A stretch of 31,474 bases of DNA from Colimorpha_A sp045591885 (GTDB lineage Bacteria; Bacillota; Clostridia; Oscillospirales; CAG-272), in NCBI GenBank assembly GCA_045591885.1, contig JAZNTT010000075.1:1-31474 (forward strand), written 5' to 3'. This document shows positions 1 to 7,541 of this stretch, in pieces. Position numbers and translations under genes: made by a program. The notes beneath the pieces were generated by a model. It was not told the origin of the DNA, ran no database searches, and was given only the letters and a program-made list of their open reading frames with translations. Positions within the stretch are counted from its first letter, which is position 1. Each line of letters begins with the position of its first letter.

Positions 1-482
1 AGGTCGATGATCATCTGAGCCTGCTTGTCAAGGTCAGCAAGGTCAGAGGTACCCGAAACGTTTGAGCCAACGGTTCCGCTGAAGTTCTTGATACCGAGAG
101 CAACGCCGTATTCGGTAACGGAGGTGCCGAGGATCGGGATCTCTGTGGTTGCATTATAAGCAGCCTGGAGAGCGGGAGTAGCGTTAGCCATAATAAGGTC
201 GACCTTCTTGTTAACGAGGTTGGAGATAATAGTCGTACAGACCGTCGTATCGTTCTGTGCATTATTATTGATAATCGTTACCTTATCGCCGTACTTTGCT
301 TTAAGAGTGTCAATAAAGCCCTGAGTTGCCGCATCGAGAGCGGGATGCTCGACGAGCTGACAGATACCGACCGTATATTCGCCGTCGGAATTAACGGTGA
401 CCTTTTCGTCGGTCGGCGTGGTGCAGGAAGCAAGCGCAAGCAGCATTGCCGCCGTTATGATAAATGTAAGCAGTTTTTTCAT
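1..482 (-). CDS. ABC transporter substrate-binding lipoprotein, 5' part only
   Basis: About 160 codons are visible; the gene runs off the left edge, so the C-terminal half is missing. The protein opens with a lipoprotein signal peptide (MKKLLTF, hydrophobic stretch, lipobox LALASC, lipidated Cys about residue 20). After a short Thr/Asp linker comes VGICQLVEHPALDAATQGF, typical of the solute-binding family that includes the tryptophan-binding TrpX type. The later stretch VDLIMANATPALQAA and ILGTSVTEYG also fits that family. It should be anchored outside the membrane and deliver a small solute, perhaps an aromatic amino acid, to a permease encoded beyond the window. The ligand cannot be read from this part. 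A strong promoter lies just upstream. The family call is solid, the substrate is a guess. Confidence 0.88.
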   Translation of the reverse strand, partial: MKKLLTFIITAAMLLALASCTTPTDEKVTVNSDGEYTVGICQLVEHPALDAATQGFIDTLKAKYGDKVTIINNNAQNDTTVCTTIISNLVNKKVDLIMANATPALQAAYNATTEIPILGTSVTEYGVALGIKNFSGTVGSNVSGTSDLADLDKQAQMIID

Positions 483-517
483 GGTTTTAAACCGTCCTTT
501 GGATTTGTGATGCACTC

Positions 518-546
518 ATTATAGTACAATATTTTCCATAAGTCAA
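518..546 (-). promoter_or_regulatory. Sigma-A promoter for the ABC solute-binding gene
   Basis: Read on the minus strand, TTGACT (541-546) and TATAAT (518-523) are separated by exactly 17 bases. The start codon of the solute-binding gene follows about 35 bases downstream. Confidence 0.85.
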
Positions 547-596
547 GCAAATGTTTTTAATATTTACATAAGAATCAATTATGAAATTTTGCAATC

Positions 597-620
597 AAAA
601 GCACCCTCTCGGGTGCTTTT
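597..620 (-). terminator. Intrinsic terminator of the hydrogenase operon
   Basis: A stem with arms AAAAGCACCC and GGGTGCTTTT around a four-base loop starts directly after the hydrogenase stop codon at 622. Read on the minus strand it ends in a short T run. Confidence 0.85.
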
Positions 621-621
621 G

Positions 622-2052
622 TTATTTACATTTATTTACCGACGATCCTATCGTCGTGTTTTCCGACTCTTTTGCAAAGGTGTCAACGACCTCCGCGCTC
701 TTGTCAAAATGGGTAAGGCATCCCGCGCCGCCAACGCAACCGCCGACGCACGCCATTCCCTCTATAAAGTTGCCCTTTAGCACGCCCTTTTTGAGCATCA
801 GAAGCGCCTTGCGGCACTCTTCGATTCCGTTACAGATGACAGGCTTAACCTCAAAGTCGCTTCCACTTTCCTTGAGCGCTTGCGCGACTGCCGCGGAAAG
901 TCCTCCGGTTCGACCGAAGCTTCTGCCGTAGGGAGAGGCAACGCTGTCAAGCTCGCTTTCATCAAGCTCTGCAATACTTATATCACGGCTTCCGAACAGT
1001 GCGTAAAGCTCCTCGAAGGTTATTACCGCATCAATAATTTGCTTGTTATTACGAAGATTCAGCTCGTCTTTTTTTGCCGTACAGGGACCTATGAAAATAA
1101 CCTTCGCGTTGGGATCGTTCTTCTTTATAAGCTCGCCCGTCGCAATCATCGGCGAGGGATTATGTGACACGTACTTTTCAAGCTCGGGGAACTCCTGCTT
1201 TATGTAGGAAACGAACGCCGGACAGCATGACGAGGTAAGTATTCCCTTCTCAGCCAGCTCCTCGGCTTCATTCATTGTAACAATATCAGCACCGACTGCC
1301 GCCTCGATAACGTGAGTAAATCCGAGCTTTCTGATGCCGGAGATGAGCTGACCGCGCTTCGCATAGTTGAACTGACTTGCAAAAGCAGGCGCAACAACGG
1401 CATAAACGTTATTTTTCTTACCGAAATCGCTCTTTTTGATTACATCAATAGCATCAACTATAAACGACTTCTCCGAGATCGCTCCAAACGGACAGATATA
1501 GGAGCAAGCACCGCAGGCGGTACATTTTTCGTTATCAATCGACGCCGCCTTTGTCTCCGACATCGAAATTGCATTGACCTTGCAAGCAAGCTCACAGGGG
1601 CGCTTGAAATTCATTATCGCCTGGAACTGGCAGGCACTTGCACACTTTCCGCACTCGATACACTTGCTTTTATCAATATACGCCTTCTGCTGACGGTCAA
1701 ACGAGATCGCACCCTTAGGACAAACGTTCTCGCAACGGTGCGCCAGACATCCACGGCAGGCGTTAGTCACTTCGTAACCGCCGACAGGACATTCATCACA
1801 TGCAATATCGATAACCTCGATCACGTTCGGGTTAGCCTTGTGACCGCCGATAGCGAGCTTGACTCTCTGACCGAGAATCGCCCTCTCCTTGTAAACACAG
1901 CAACGCATCGTCGGAGTGTTTCCGGGAACGATCTGCATGGGTATTTCAGTTATATTCTCAACGAGAGTCGCATTCCACGCATTGCGCGCGACCTCGCGAA
2001 GCACCATGAATTTAAGGTGCTGTACCTTTGTATCGAATTTTCTTGTATTCAT
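622..2052 (-). CDS. Monomeric [FeFe]-hydrogenase, group B type
   Basis: A 476-residue iron hydrogenase that should catalyse 2H+ + 2e- to H2 (or the reverse), exchanging electrons with ferredoxin in the cytoplasm. The N-terminal part has TMRCCVYKERAILGQRVKLA and VIDIACDECPVGG, features of the B1/B3 group. Cys-rich ferredoxin-like segments follow (CRGCLAHRCENVCP; CIECGKCASACQ; CTACGACSYICP), enough for several 4Fe-4S clusters. All three H-cluster motifs are present: TSSCCPAF (about 273-280), GPCTAKKDE (about 322-330) and GMACVGGCVGGAG (about 432-444). L1 carries Phe where classical M1/M3 enzymes have Trp. It lies 7 bases after a LysR gene and shares its promoter. I chose the ATG at 2052; a GTG six bases upstream (2058) is in frame and possible. 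Physiological direction and partner are unknown. Confidence 0.93.
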   Translation of the reverse strand: MNTRKFDTKVQHLKFMVLREVARNAWNATLVENITEIPMQIVPGNTPTMRCCVYKERAILGQRVKLAIGGHKANPNVIEVIDIACDECPVGGYEVTNACRGCLAHRCENVCPKGAISFDRQQKAYIDKSKCIECGKCASACQFQAIMNFKRPCELACKVNAISMSETKAASIDNEKCTACGACSYICPFGAISEKSFIVDAIDVIKKSDFGKKNNVYAVVAPAFASQFNYAKRGQLISGIRKLGFTHVIEAAVGADIVTMNEAEELAEKGILTSSCCPAFVSYIKQEFPELEKYVSHNPSPMIATGELIKKNDPNAKVIFIGPCTAKKDELNLRNNKQIIDAVITFEELYALFGSRDISIAELDESELDSVASPYGRSFGRTGGLSAAVAQALKESGSDFEVKPVICNGIEECRKALLMLKKGVLKGNFIEGMACVGGCVGGAGCLTHFDKSAEVVDTFAKESENTTIGSSVNKCK

Positions 2053-2059
2053 TTTCACC

Positions 2060-2953
2060 TTATTCCTCTACCGAATATTCCTTCGGCAGATATTTTACTA
2101 TATTTTCGCGCAAGAAATCAATAAACCGCTTCGATGCAATAGGCAAAAGCTCGTCGCTCAGATATGAAATGCCAACCGTGCGGGTAACGGGAGTTTTTAT
2201 CGGAACTGTTTTTATTCTGTAGGATGCTCGGTCGAGAATCATCGACGGCAGTATACTTACGCCTATTCCCTTTTCGACCATCGACAGTATCGTATGGTCA
2301 TCGTGTATACGGTACTTGATATTCGGAGAAAGACTTTCTTTTTCAAACGCCGCAAGAACAGTATTTACTCCGCCCTCGTCGGTAAGAATAAGCGGCTCCG
2401 CCGACATTTCGCGAAGTGTCACGCATGGCTTATCCGCAAGCGGATGCCCATCGGGGAATACCGCGTAAAAGCTGTCGGATGCGATAGGGATATTGACAAG
2501 CCCGTTCGATGCCTCGGGATAAACGAAGCCGAAGTCAATGCTTCCGCTCTTTATCTGCTCGGGCAGCGTCGTATTATCGCCCTGAGTAAGAGCAAACCGT
2601 ATACCGGGATATATCTTTCCGAAGTCACTCATCGCGCCGGGAAGAAGCCTTTGAGACATACTCGAAAAGGTTCCTATCCTTATTTCTCCCGAGGAAAGCC
2701 CCGTAATCTCGGAAACGCGGTTAAACAGCTCGTTATGGGAATTGACAAGCTTTTTGACAAAAGGATAAAGCGCCTCGCCCTCTCCCGTCAGAAGTATTTC
2801 CTTTCGGCTGCGTACAAAAAGCGTGACCGAAAGCTCCTTTTCAAGAGTTCTGACCATCTGGCTGACCGCCGCCTGCGTATAGCCGAGCGCTTCGGCGGCA
2901 CGCGTAAAGCTTTTACATTCAACTATTTTGCAAAATGCGATATACTTCGTCAC
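2060..2953 (-). CDS. LysR-family transcriptional regulator
   Basis: A 297-residue LysR-type regulator. Residues 1-60 form the winged helix-turn-helix (FCKIVECKSFTRAAEALGYTQ, then AVSQMVRTLEKEL). Residues about 88-290 form the periplasmic-binding-like effector domain (EIRIGTFSSMSQRLLPG; GIGVSILPSMI). The start is a GTG at 2951-2953, supported by a GGAGG five bases upstream. The hydrogenase gene follows after 7 bases, and only one promoter is visible, ahead of this gene. The two are therefore probably one transcript, and the regulator likely controls its own operon. The effector is unknown. Unlike most LysR genes, it is co-directional with its presumed target rather than divergent. Confidence 0.93.
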   Translation of the reverse strand: MTKYIAFCKIVECKSFTRAAEALGYTQAAVSQMVRTLEKELSVTLFVRSRKEILLTGEGEALYPFVKKLVNSHNELFNRVSEITGLSSGEIRIGTFSSMSQRLLPGAMSDFGKIYPGIRFALTQGDNTTLPEQIKSGSIDFGFVYPEASNGLVNIPIASDSFYAVFPDGHPLADKPCVTLREMSAEPLILTDEGGVNTVLAAFEKESLSPNIKYRIHDDHTILSMVEKGIGVSILPSMILDRASYRIKTVPIKTPVTRTVGISYLSDELLPIASKRFIDFLRENIVKYLPKEYSVEE

Positions 2954-2982
2954 AGCCGCCTCCGTATCAATTCTTCTATTAC

Positions 2983-3011
2983 ATTATACAACCTTATCCG
3001 CGTTTCGTCAA
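2983..3011 (-). promoter_or_regulatory. Promoter of the lysR-hydrogenase operon
   Basis: On the minus strand TTGACG (3006-3011), a 17-base spacer and TATAAT (2983-2988) lie about 30 bases before the LysR GTG. The site sits back to back with the promoter of the divergent gene at 3123. Confidence 0.87.
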
Positions 3012-3055
3012 GGAATATAAAATAAATATATGTACCCAAATATTGCACTTTGCTC

Positions 3056-3084
3056 TTGAAAAACAAATCAAGTGATAGTATAAT
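3056..3084 (+). promoter_or_regulatory. Promoter of the zinc-ribbon membrane protein gene
   Basis: TTGAAA (3056-3061) and TATAAT (3079-3084) with a 17-base spacer. An AAGGAG ribosome site at 3109-3114 and the ATG at 3123 follow. Confidence 0.86.
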
Positions 3085-3122
3085 GTAGATATCAATAAAA
3101 ATATCAACAAGGAGAAAACAAT

Positions 3123-5141
3123 ATGTTCTGTGAAAAATGCGGTGCGCAGCTTCCCGACGACGCAAAATTCTGCGAAAAGTGCGGAAGCTCGACCGAACCG
3201 GGCGCAGCCCCTGCCCCCGCAGCAGCCGCGGTAGCTGCAGCAGCGGCTCCGGCAGCTCCCCAAGCACCCTCTGCATTCTCTCTGGCGCTCAAAAAATTCT
3301 TCTCTAATAAGAGAAACGTGATTATTTCGGCGGTCGCGCTCTTGCTCGTTATCGCGGCTATCGTAACGATTATCATTATCGCTTCCCAGCCGAGGAAGAT
3401 CTATATCGACGACTACTTCCACGTAGTTTTCGAGGGGGTCGACGGAAGCGGACGCGCTTATCTCAACGTCAGCGAAAAAGAAAACGAAAAAATGAAGAAG
3501 CTCAATAAAAAGCTCTTCGGTGACGATGCTGACGAGGAGTCGATAGACAAATACCTTACCCCGTACATCGACATGACCGAGGAAGAGCTCAATACCCTCA
3601 AAAACGGTCAGAAGATCAAGATCAAGCTTAAAATCAACAAGGAAATTTATGACGAAGTTGACGGCTACAAGTTCGTGCTCCGCCATAAGACCGTTAAGGT
3701 AAAGGGTCTTTACAAGTCGACCCAGCTTAATGTTCTCGATTACATAACCCCCGTATTTGACGGCTACGACGGATACGGCATGCCCCAGACCCTTGACACC
3801 TTGGTATTCCCGCTTATAAACGGCACCGAGGCAAGAGTTACCCATCAAGGCCATCAGCTCCGCATCGAGCTTTATGAAACAAAGAGCGATTCCTACATAT
3901 CGACCGTTTACGCACGCTTTGACCGCTATGACCACCTCTCGAACGGCGATACGGTAAATCTCTCCATCAACGCAAGCGACTACGATACCTCGTCCCTTTA
4001 CAGCGGATACGGACTCATTCTCGCATCGCAGACAAGATCCTACACCGTTGACGGTCTTGAAGTTCCCACAACGTTCGATCTGACGAAGCACATCAAATTC
4101 AACTTCACCGGCATGAGCACCTTGGCTGCAATGAATTTCGAGGTTCCCGCAAACGCAGTTACTTTTGAGGGTCACTCTGTCACCATCATTAATTACAATG
4201 CAAACTCGGAATACTCCGGTTCATTTGAGATTCAGCTCCGCAACGCTAACGGAGACAGCATCAGAAACTTCACCTATTATGCCGACAAGTGCACCAAGCT
4301 ACAAAACGGCAATAAGGTCAAGTTCGAGACCAGCGCAAGCACAGAATCTATCCTCGGTTCCTGCGGCATCTCGTTCCCCCAGTCCTTTGAAATTGAAGTG
4401 TCCGGTCTGACCGAGCCCTTTAACGCCGATCCCGTAAGTCGCGGAACGTACTCCTTCGAGGGATACGAGGGCTACGGAAGCTTCATTTACAATCTTCCCG
4501 AAGACAAGTGCATCTACAAGACCGACGACGGAAAGTATACGATCAAGCTCACTTTCAAGAACCTTGCGACCTATTACAGAATAAACGTAATAGTTGCAGA
4601 TGCAAACGGCAGGAACTTTATTTCCTTCAACTACGATTCCAACAGTATCACCTATCTTAGCAACAATAGCATAATTGAATTCTACAGCTCACTTTGGGAC
4701 AGCGAGATTGAAAGCTACGTAAGAGATTACGGTCTCTATTTCCCCGACTCCGTAAAATTCGACGTTGAAGGTTTAAAGCCGATAACGACTGTCAAGCCTC
4801 TTGATAATCTCACGTTCTCATTCAAAAAGGGTGCCGACGACTACATCACCATGACGCTCGGGCTTACAGAAAAAACCATCACGGTTGGTGATAACACCGT
4901 AAACCTCGAGCTCACAAACTACACATCGTATGGCACTAAGTATACCAAGCTCGTTCTCACGGTAAAGAACAAGGATGGTAAAAAGATTGGTACCGGATAT
5001 TACGAATTCCAGACAAACTATCTCTATGAGGGCCAGAATATATGGGCAAACAGTAATATGCCTGATTACGACACCATAGCAAAAGGAGCCGGTATCATAT
5101 TCAGCACAGAAGGATTCTCGGCATTTGTAAGCGCAAATTAA
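3123..5141 (+). CDS. Zinc-ribbon, single-pass membrane protein with repeated outer domains
   Basis: A 672-residue protein. It starts with a zinc ribbon in two CxxC pairs (C3/C6 and C17/C20, MFCEKCGAQLPDDAKFCEKC). An Ala/Pro-rich linker (about 25-50), a basic stretch, and one membrane helix (about 66-88) follow. Topology by the positive-inside rule puts the ribbon in the cytoplasm and about 580 residues outside. The outer part has recurring segments marked by F-[DE]-G-x-[DE]-G-x-G: FEGVDGSGRAYL (about 103), FDGYDGYGMPQT (about 212), FEGYEGYGSFIY (about 443), and perhaps a degenerate SFKKGADDY (about 562). I read these as homologous beta-rich domains. No enzyme motif was seen. Function is unknown; sensing or envelope homeostasis is conceivable only by analogy with other zinc-ribbon membrane proteins of Clostridia. 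It is transcribed alone, from its own promoter to its own terminator. Confidence 0.85.
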   Translation: MFCEKCGAQLPDDAKFCEKCGSSTEPGAAPAPAAAAVAAAAAPAAPQAPSAFSLALKKFFSNKRNVIISAVALLLVIAAIVTIIIIASQPRKIYIDDYFHVVFEGVDGSGRAYLNVSEKENEKMKKLNKKLFGDDADEESIDKYLTPYIDMTEEELNTLKNGQKIKIKLKINKEIYDEVDGYKFVLRHKTVKVKGLYKSTQLNVLDYITPVFDGYDGYGMPQTLDTLVFPLINGTEARVTHQGHQLRIELYETKSDSYISTVYARFDRYDHLSNGDTVNLSINASDYDTSSLYSGYGLILASQTRSYTVDGLEVPTTFDLTKHIKFNFTGMSTLAAMNFEVPANAVTFEGHSVTIINYNANSEYSGSFEIQLRNANGDSIRNFTYYADKCTKLQNGNKVKFETSASTESILGSCGISFPQSFEIEVSGLTEPFNADPVSRGTYSFEGYEGYGSFIYNLPEDKCIYKTDDGKYTIKLTFKNLATYYRINVIVADANGRNFISFNYDSNSITYLSNNSIIEFYSSLWDSEIESYVRDYGLYFPDSVKFDVEGLKPITTVKPLDNLTFSFKKGADDYITMTLGLTEKTITVGDNTVNLELTNYTSYGTKYTKLVLTVKNKDGKKIGTGYYEFQTNYLYEGQNIWANSNMPDYDTIAKGAGIIFSTEGFSAFVSAN

Positions 5142-5150
5142 TATCTACGG

Positions 5151-5180
5151 TCCCTCTCCCACCTCGGGAGAGGGATTTTC
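5151..5180 (+). terminator. Intrinsic terminator after the zinc-ribbon gene
   Basis: Arms TCCCTCTCCC (5151-5160) and GGGAGAGGGA (5166-5175) around ACCTC, followed by TTTTCCTTTT. Confidence 0.88.
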
Positions 5181-5189
5181 CTTTTACTA

Positions 5190-5218
5190 TTGACAAATAC
5201 CGAAACATCTGCTATACT
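5190..5218 (+). promoter_or_regulatory. Promoter of the small ORF / CNNM unit
   Basis: Consensus TTGACA (5190-5195), 17-base spacer, TATACT (5213-5218). The predicted RNA starts near 5225, leaving about 175 bases before the CNNM start codon. That leader holds the 46-codon ORF at 5261. Confidence 0.87.
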
Positions 5219-5260
5219 ACTTCCATCAATATTAAAAAACGGAGGATTTTTTTAACCATC

Positions 5261-5401
5261 ATGGACAGTGACAGTGATAATTGTAACTGCGACCGAAGTA
5301 TTATGATAAATGGCGGCATATCCATTCCGAGGATCGGCATGGGTGTGCTTTTTTGCGCTTATTTTTCGGTTATAAAAAATAATGCGGAGGTGAGTGTCTG
5401 A
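5261..5401 (+). CDS. Candidate 46-residue small ORF in the leader of the CNNM gene
   Basis: An ATG at 5261 opens 46 codons (start MDSDSDNCNCDRSIMINGG, end VIKNNAEVSV) whose TGA overlaps the ATG of the next gene as TGATG. The uninterrupted frame and the one-base overlap suggest translational coupling. Against this, the only upstream purine-rich site, GGAGG at 5241-5245, is 15 bases from the ATG, which is far. The peptide has an acidic start with a CNC pair and a moderately hydrophobic middle (MGVLFCAYFSVI) that could touch a membrane. I recognise no family. It could be a leader peptide, a real small protein, or a chance open frame. Confidence 0.4.
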   Translation: MDSDSDNCNCDRSIMINGGISIPRIGMGVLFCAYFSVIKNNAEVSV

Positions 5402-6660
5402 TGGAAACGATACACTATATATACATCGGAATAATGCTCTTCTGCGTTATAATGTCGGCATACTTTTCAGCGACCGAAACGGCATTTTCGTCCCTTAACA
5501 GAACGAAGATAAGAACGCTCGCCGAAAAAGGGAACAAAAGAGCGAAGCTCGTAAACAAGCTTCTTGACAACTACGATGCGCTTATTTCGACTATACTTAT
5601 AGGAAATAACATCGTAAACATAGCAGGCGCATCTCTCGGCACGGTACTCTTCGTTGATCTTATGGGAAATATCGGCGCAACCGTTTCGACGGCAGTAGTA
5701 ACCGTCGTTGTACTCATCTTCGGAGAGATAACCCCGAAGAGCATCGCAAAGGACAATCCCGAAAAATTCTCGATGTTCTCTGCACCCCTTATCAGAACGC
5801 TGATATTCTTCTTCACTCCCCTGAACCTCATCTTCTCGGGCTGGAAAAAGCTCGTTTCGAAGATATTCAAGGTCGAAAGCGACAATAAAATGTCGCAGGA
5901 GGAGCTTCTGATGCTCGTCGAAGAGGTCGAAGAGGAAGGAAGCATCGACGAGGACGAGAGCAGCTTGCTCAAAAACGCAATAGAGTTTTCAGAGCTTAAA
6001 GCAGAGGATATTCTGACACACCGTGTAGATATCGAAGCGGTCAGTACAGAAGATACCAAGGAAGACGTCGCAAAGGTATTTACCGACACAAAGTTCTCGC
6101 GTCTGCCTGTATACGAGGAAACGATCGACCACATTGTCGGTATCATACATCAAAAGGACTTCTATTACGGTCCGGGACTTACCGATAAGCCGATAAAGGA
6201 GATAATGACCTCCCCCATATTCGTCCTTAAGAGCGAGCCGCTGAGCGAGCTTCTGCGGCTTCTTCAGGAAAACAAGTCGCACGTTGCAGTCGTTCTCGAC
6301 GAGTACGGCGGAACGCTCGGAATCGTAACGCTTGAGGATATTCTTGAAGAGCTGGTCGGAGAGATCTGGGACGAGCACGACGAGGTAACCGAGGACTACA
6401 CGAGCATAGGTGAAAACCTCTGGCTTATCGACTGCCTTGAAAACCTCGACGATTTTGCAAAGGAATACGATCTCAATATCGAATCGGAAAGCATTTCCGT
6501 CGGCGGCTGGGTAATGGAGCAAATGGGTAAGATACCCAACGTAGGCGACAGCTTCGAATACGAAAACGTATCCGTCACCGTAACCGAGCTTGACGGTCAG
6601 CGCGTATCGCAGATCAAAATGCAAGTCACTCCCAAGCCCGACGAGGACGAGGAAGAATAA
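5401..6660 (+). CDS. CNNM/CBS/CorC_HlyC membrane protein (hemolysin C family, putative metal transporter)
   Basis: A 419-residue protein with the usual full-length family architecture. An N-terminal DUF21/CNNM membrane region (about 1-165) carries SAYFSATETAFSSLNRTK, LIGNNIVNIAGAS and FGEITPKSIAKDNP. Two CBS domains (about 200-320) follow, with RLPVYEETIDHIVGIIHQKD and VAVVLDEYGGTLGIVTLEDI. A CorC_HlyC domain (about 335-412) ends the protein, then an acidic tail. Proteins of this family are linked to Mg2+ or Co2+ export and magnesium homeostasis, with nucleotide binding at the CBS pair. The old name hemolysin does not imply toxicity. GGAGG at 5387-5391 is 9 bases before the ATG, which also overlaps the stop of the small ORF at 5261. 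Which metal it moves cannot be told from the sequence. Confidence 0.93.
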   Translation: METIHYIYIGIMLFCVIMSAYFSATETAFSSLNRTKIRTLAEKGNKRAKLVNKLLDNYDALISTILIGNNIVNIAGASLGTVLFVDLMGNIGATVSTAVVTVVVLIFGEITPKSIAKDNPEKFSMFSAPLIRTLIFFFTPLNLIFSGWKKLVSKIFKVESDNKMSQEELLMLVEEVEEEGSIDEDESSLLKNAIEFSELKAEDILTHRVDIEAVSTEDTKEDVAKVFTDTKFSRLPVYEETIDHIVGIIHQKDFYYGPGLTDKPIKEIMTSPIFVLKSEPLSELLRLLQENKSHVAVVLDEYGGTLGIVTLEDILEELVGEIWDEHDEVTEDYTSIGENLWLIDCLENLDDFAKEYDLNIESESISVGGWVMEQMGKIPNVGDSFEYENVSVTVTELDGQRVSQIKMQVTPKPDEDEEE

Positions 6661-6663
6661 ATT

Positions 6664-6690
6664 AAAGGACATCGCAAGATGTCCTTTTGT
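6664..6690. terminator. Bidirectional terminator between convergent genes
   Basis: Arms AAAGGACATC (6664-6673) and GATGTCCTTT (6678-6687) with a GCAA loop, T-rich on both sides. It serves the CNNM gene on the plus strand and the fusion gene ending at 6690 on the minus strand. Confidence 0.87.
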
Positions 6691-7541
6691 TATGAACGCA
6701 TTTTAGAATAAACGAATACGCCCTCTCCGTCCCTGTCGTAGCTTTTGAGAACGCCCTCAAGCTCGAATCCGAGACGGGATAGAGGTCGGCTGAGATATAA
6801 GCGCTTGCTCGGCAGATAAAAGGCAAAAGTTTCGAGTTTCAGCTTCGTAAAAGCATACTCGAAAGCTCCCTCGACAAGCTCGGAAAAATATCCGCAAGAA
6901 CGGTATTCGGGAAGAATTCCAAGCTCTGTTTTCGCGCGCTTTCCGCTGACTCCGTCAGCGAAAACGCCTATCGTGCCGATAAGCTCGCCGCTTCCTTTTC
7001 GCGTAACCGCATAAAACGGCGGATCGGTTTTAAGATATTCGTAAAGCTTGTCCCCGTCGTCAAACGATATAAGCGAGCATTCCTTATAAAACGGATCCGC
7101 AAAAAGCGACAGAAGCTTCTCGATGTCGGCTTTCAGAAAAGTTCTTACCGCAAGACGGCGCGTATGGAAGATATTTCTTGACCTCGGCAGGCGGAGAACA
7201 GTCTTGTCAACCTTGCCATCAAGAGAGTTTCGTTCCGTCTTGATCTGATAAATGACCGAGGCGAGCTTTCGTTCGGCGCGGTTATTAAACGCTTCGCCCG
7301 TCAGCTTCATTCTGTAGCAACCGTCAAGCAGCAGCTTGACCTCCTTCGAGCGTGAAAGCGCCTTGTCAAGGGCATCCGCCTTGTCATTTACATCCTTTGC
7401 ATCGTCTGCACAAATGATCGCATACGCCATTCCGTACGATGCACGAACGAATTGATCGTAAAGCGCACTCCCCCGTTTACCATCTTCAAAACGCGAAGCA
7501 TTTTCGGCAAGCTCCGTCACAGTTTCGACAAGCTTTTTCAT
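6690..7541 (-). CDS. Four-helix-bundle domain fused to a GNAT N-acetyltransferase
   Basis: A 283-residue two-domain protein. Residues about 1-110 are all helical and resemble the four-helix-bundle family of the 23S rRNA intervening-sequence protein (S23/Avd-like): LYDQFVRASYGMAYAIICA, LDKALSRSKEVKLLLDGCYR, and a final helix ERKLASVIYQIKTERNSL. Residues about 127-283 form a GNAT acetyltransferase of the RimJ/RimL kind, with LIGTIGVF, ELGILPEYRSCGYFSELVEGA and RPLSRLGFELEGVL. The acetyl-CoA loop is RSCGYF, close to the usual R/Q-x-x-G-x-G/A. The start ATG overlaps the TcdA stop by four bases (ATGA), so it is coupled to a tRNA-modifying enzyme. The acceptor substrate is unknown. The fusion is what stands out; GNAT is surer than the helical domain assignment. 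Confidence 0.82.
   Translation of the reverse strand: MKKLVETVTELAENASRFEDGKRGSALYDQFVRASYGMAYAIICADDAKDVNDKADALDKALSRSKEVKLLLDGCYRMKLTGEAFNNRAERKLASVIYQIKTERNSLDGKVDKTVLRLPRSRNIFHTRRLAVRTFLKADIEKLLSLFADPFYKECSLISFDDGDKLYEYLKTDPPFYAVTRKGSGELIGTIGVFADGVSGKRAKTELGILPEYRSCGYFSELVEGAFEYAFTKLKLETFAFYLPSKRLYLSRPLSRLGFELEGVLKSYDRDGEGVFVYSKMRS

Noticed and set aside
2994..4175. 393-codon frame antisense to the zinc-ribbon gene
   Set aside because: Low-complexity shadow that crosses both divergent promoters; no ribosome site.
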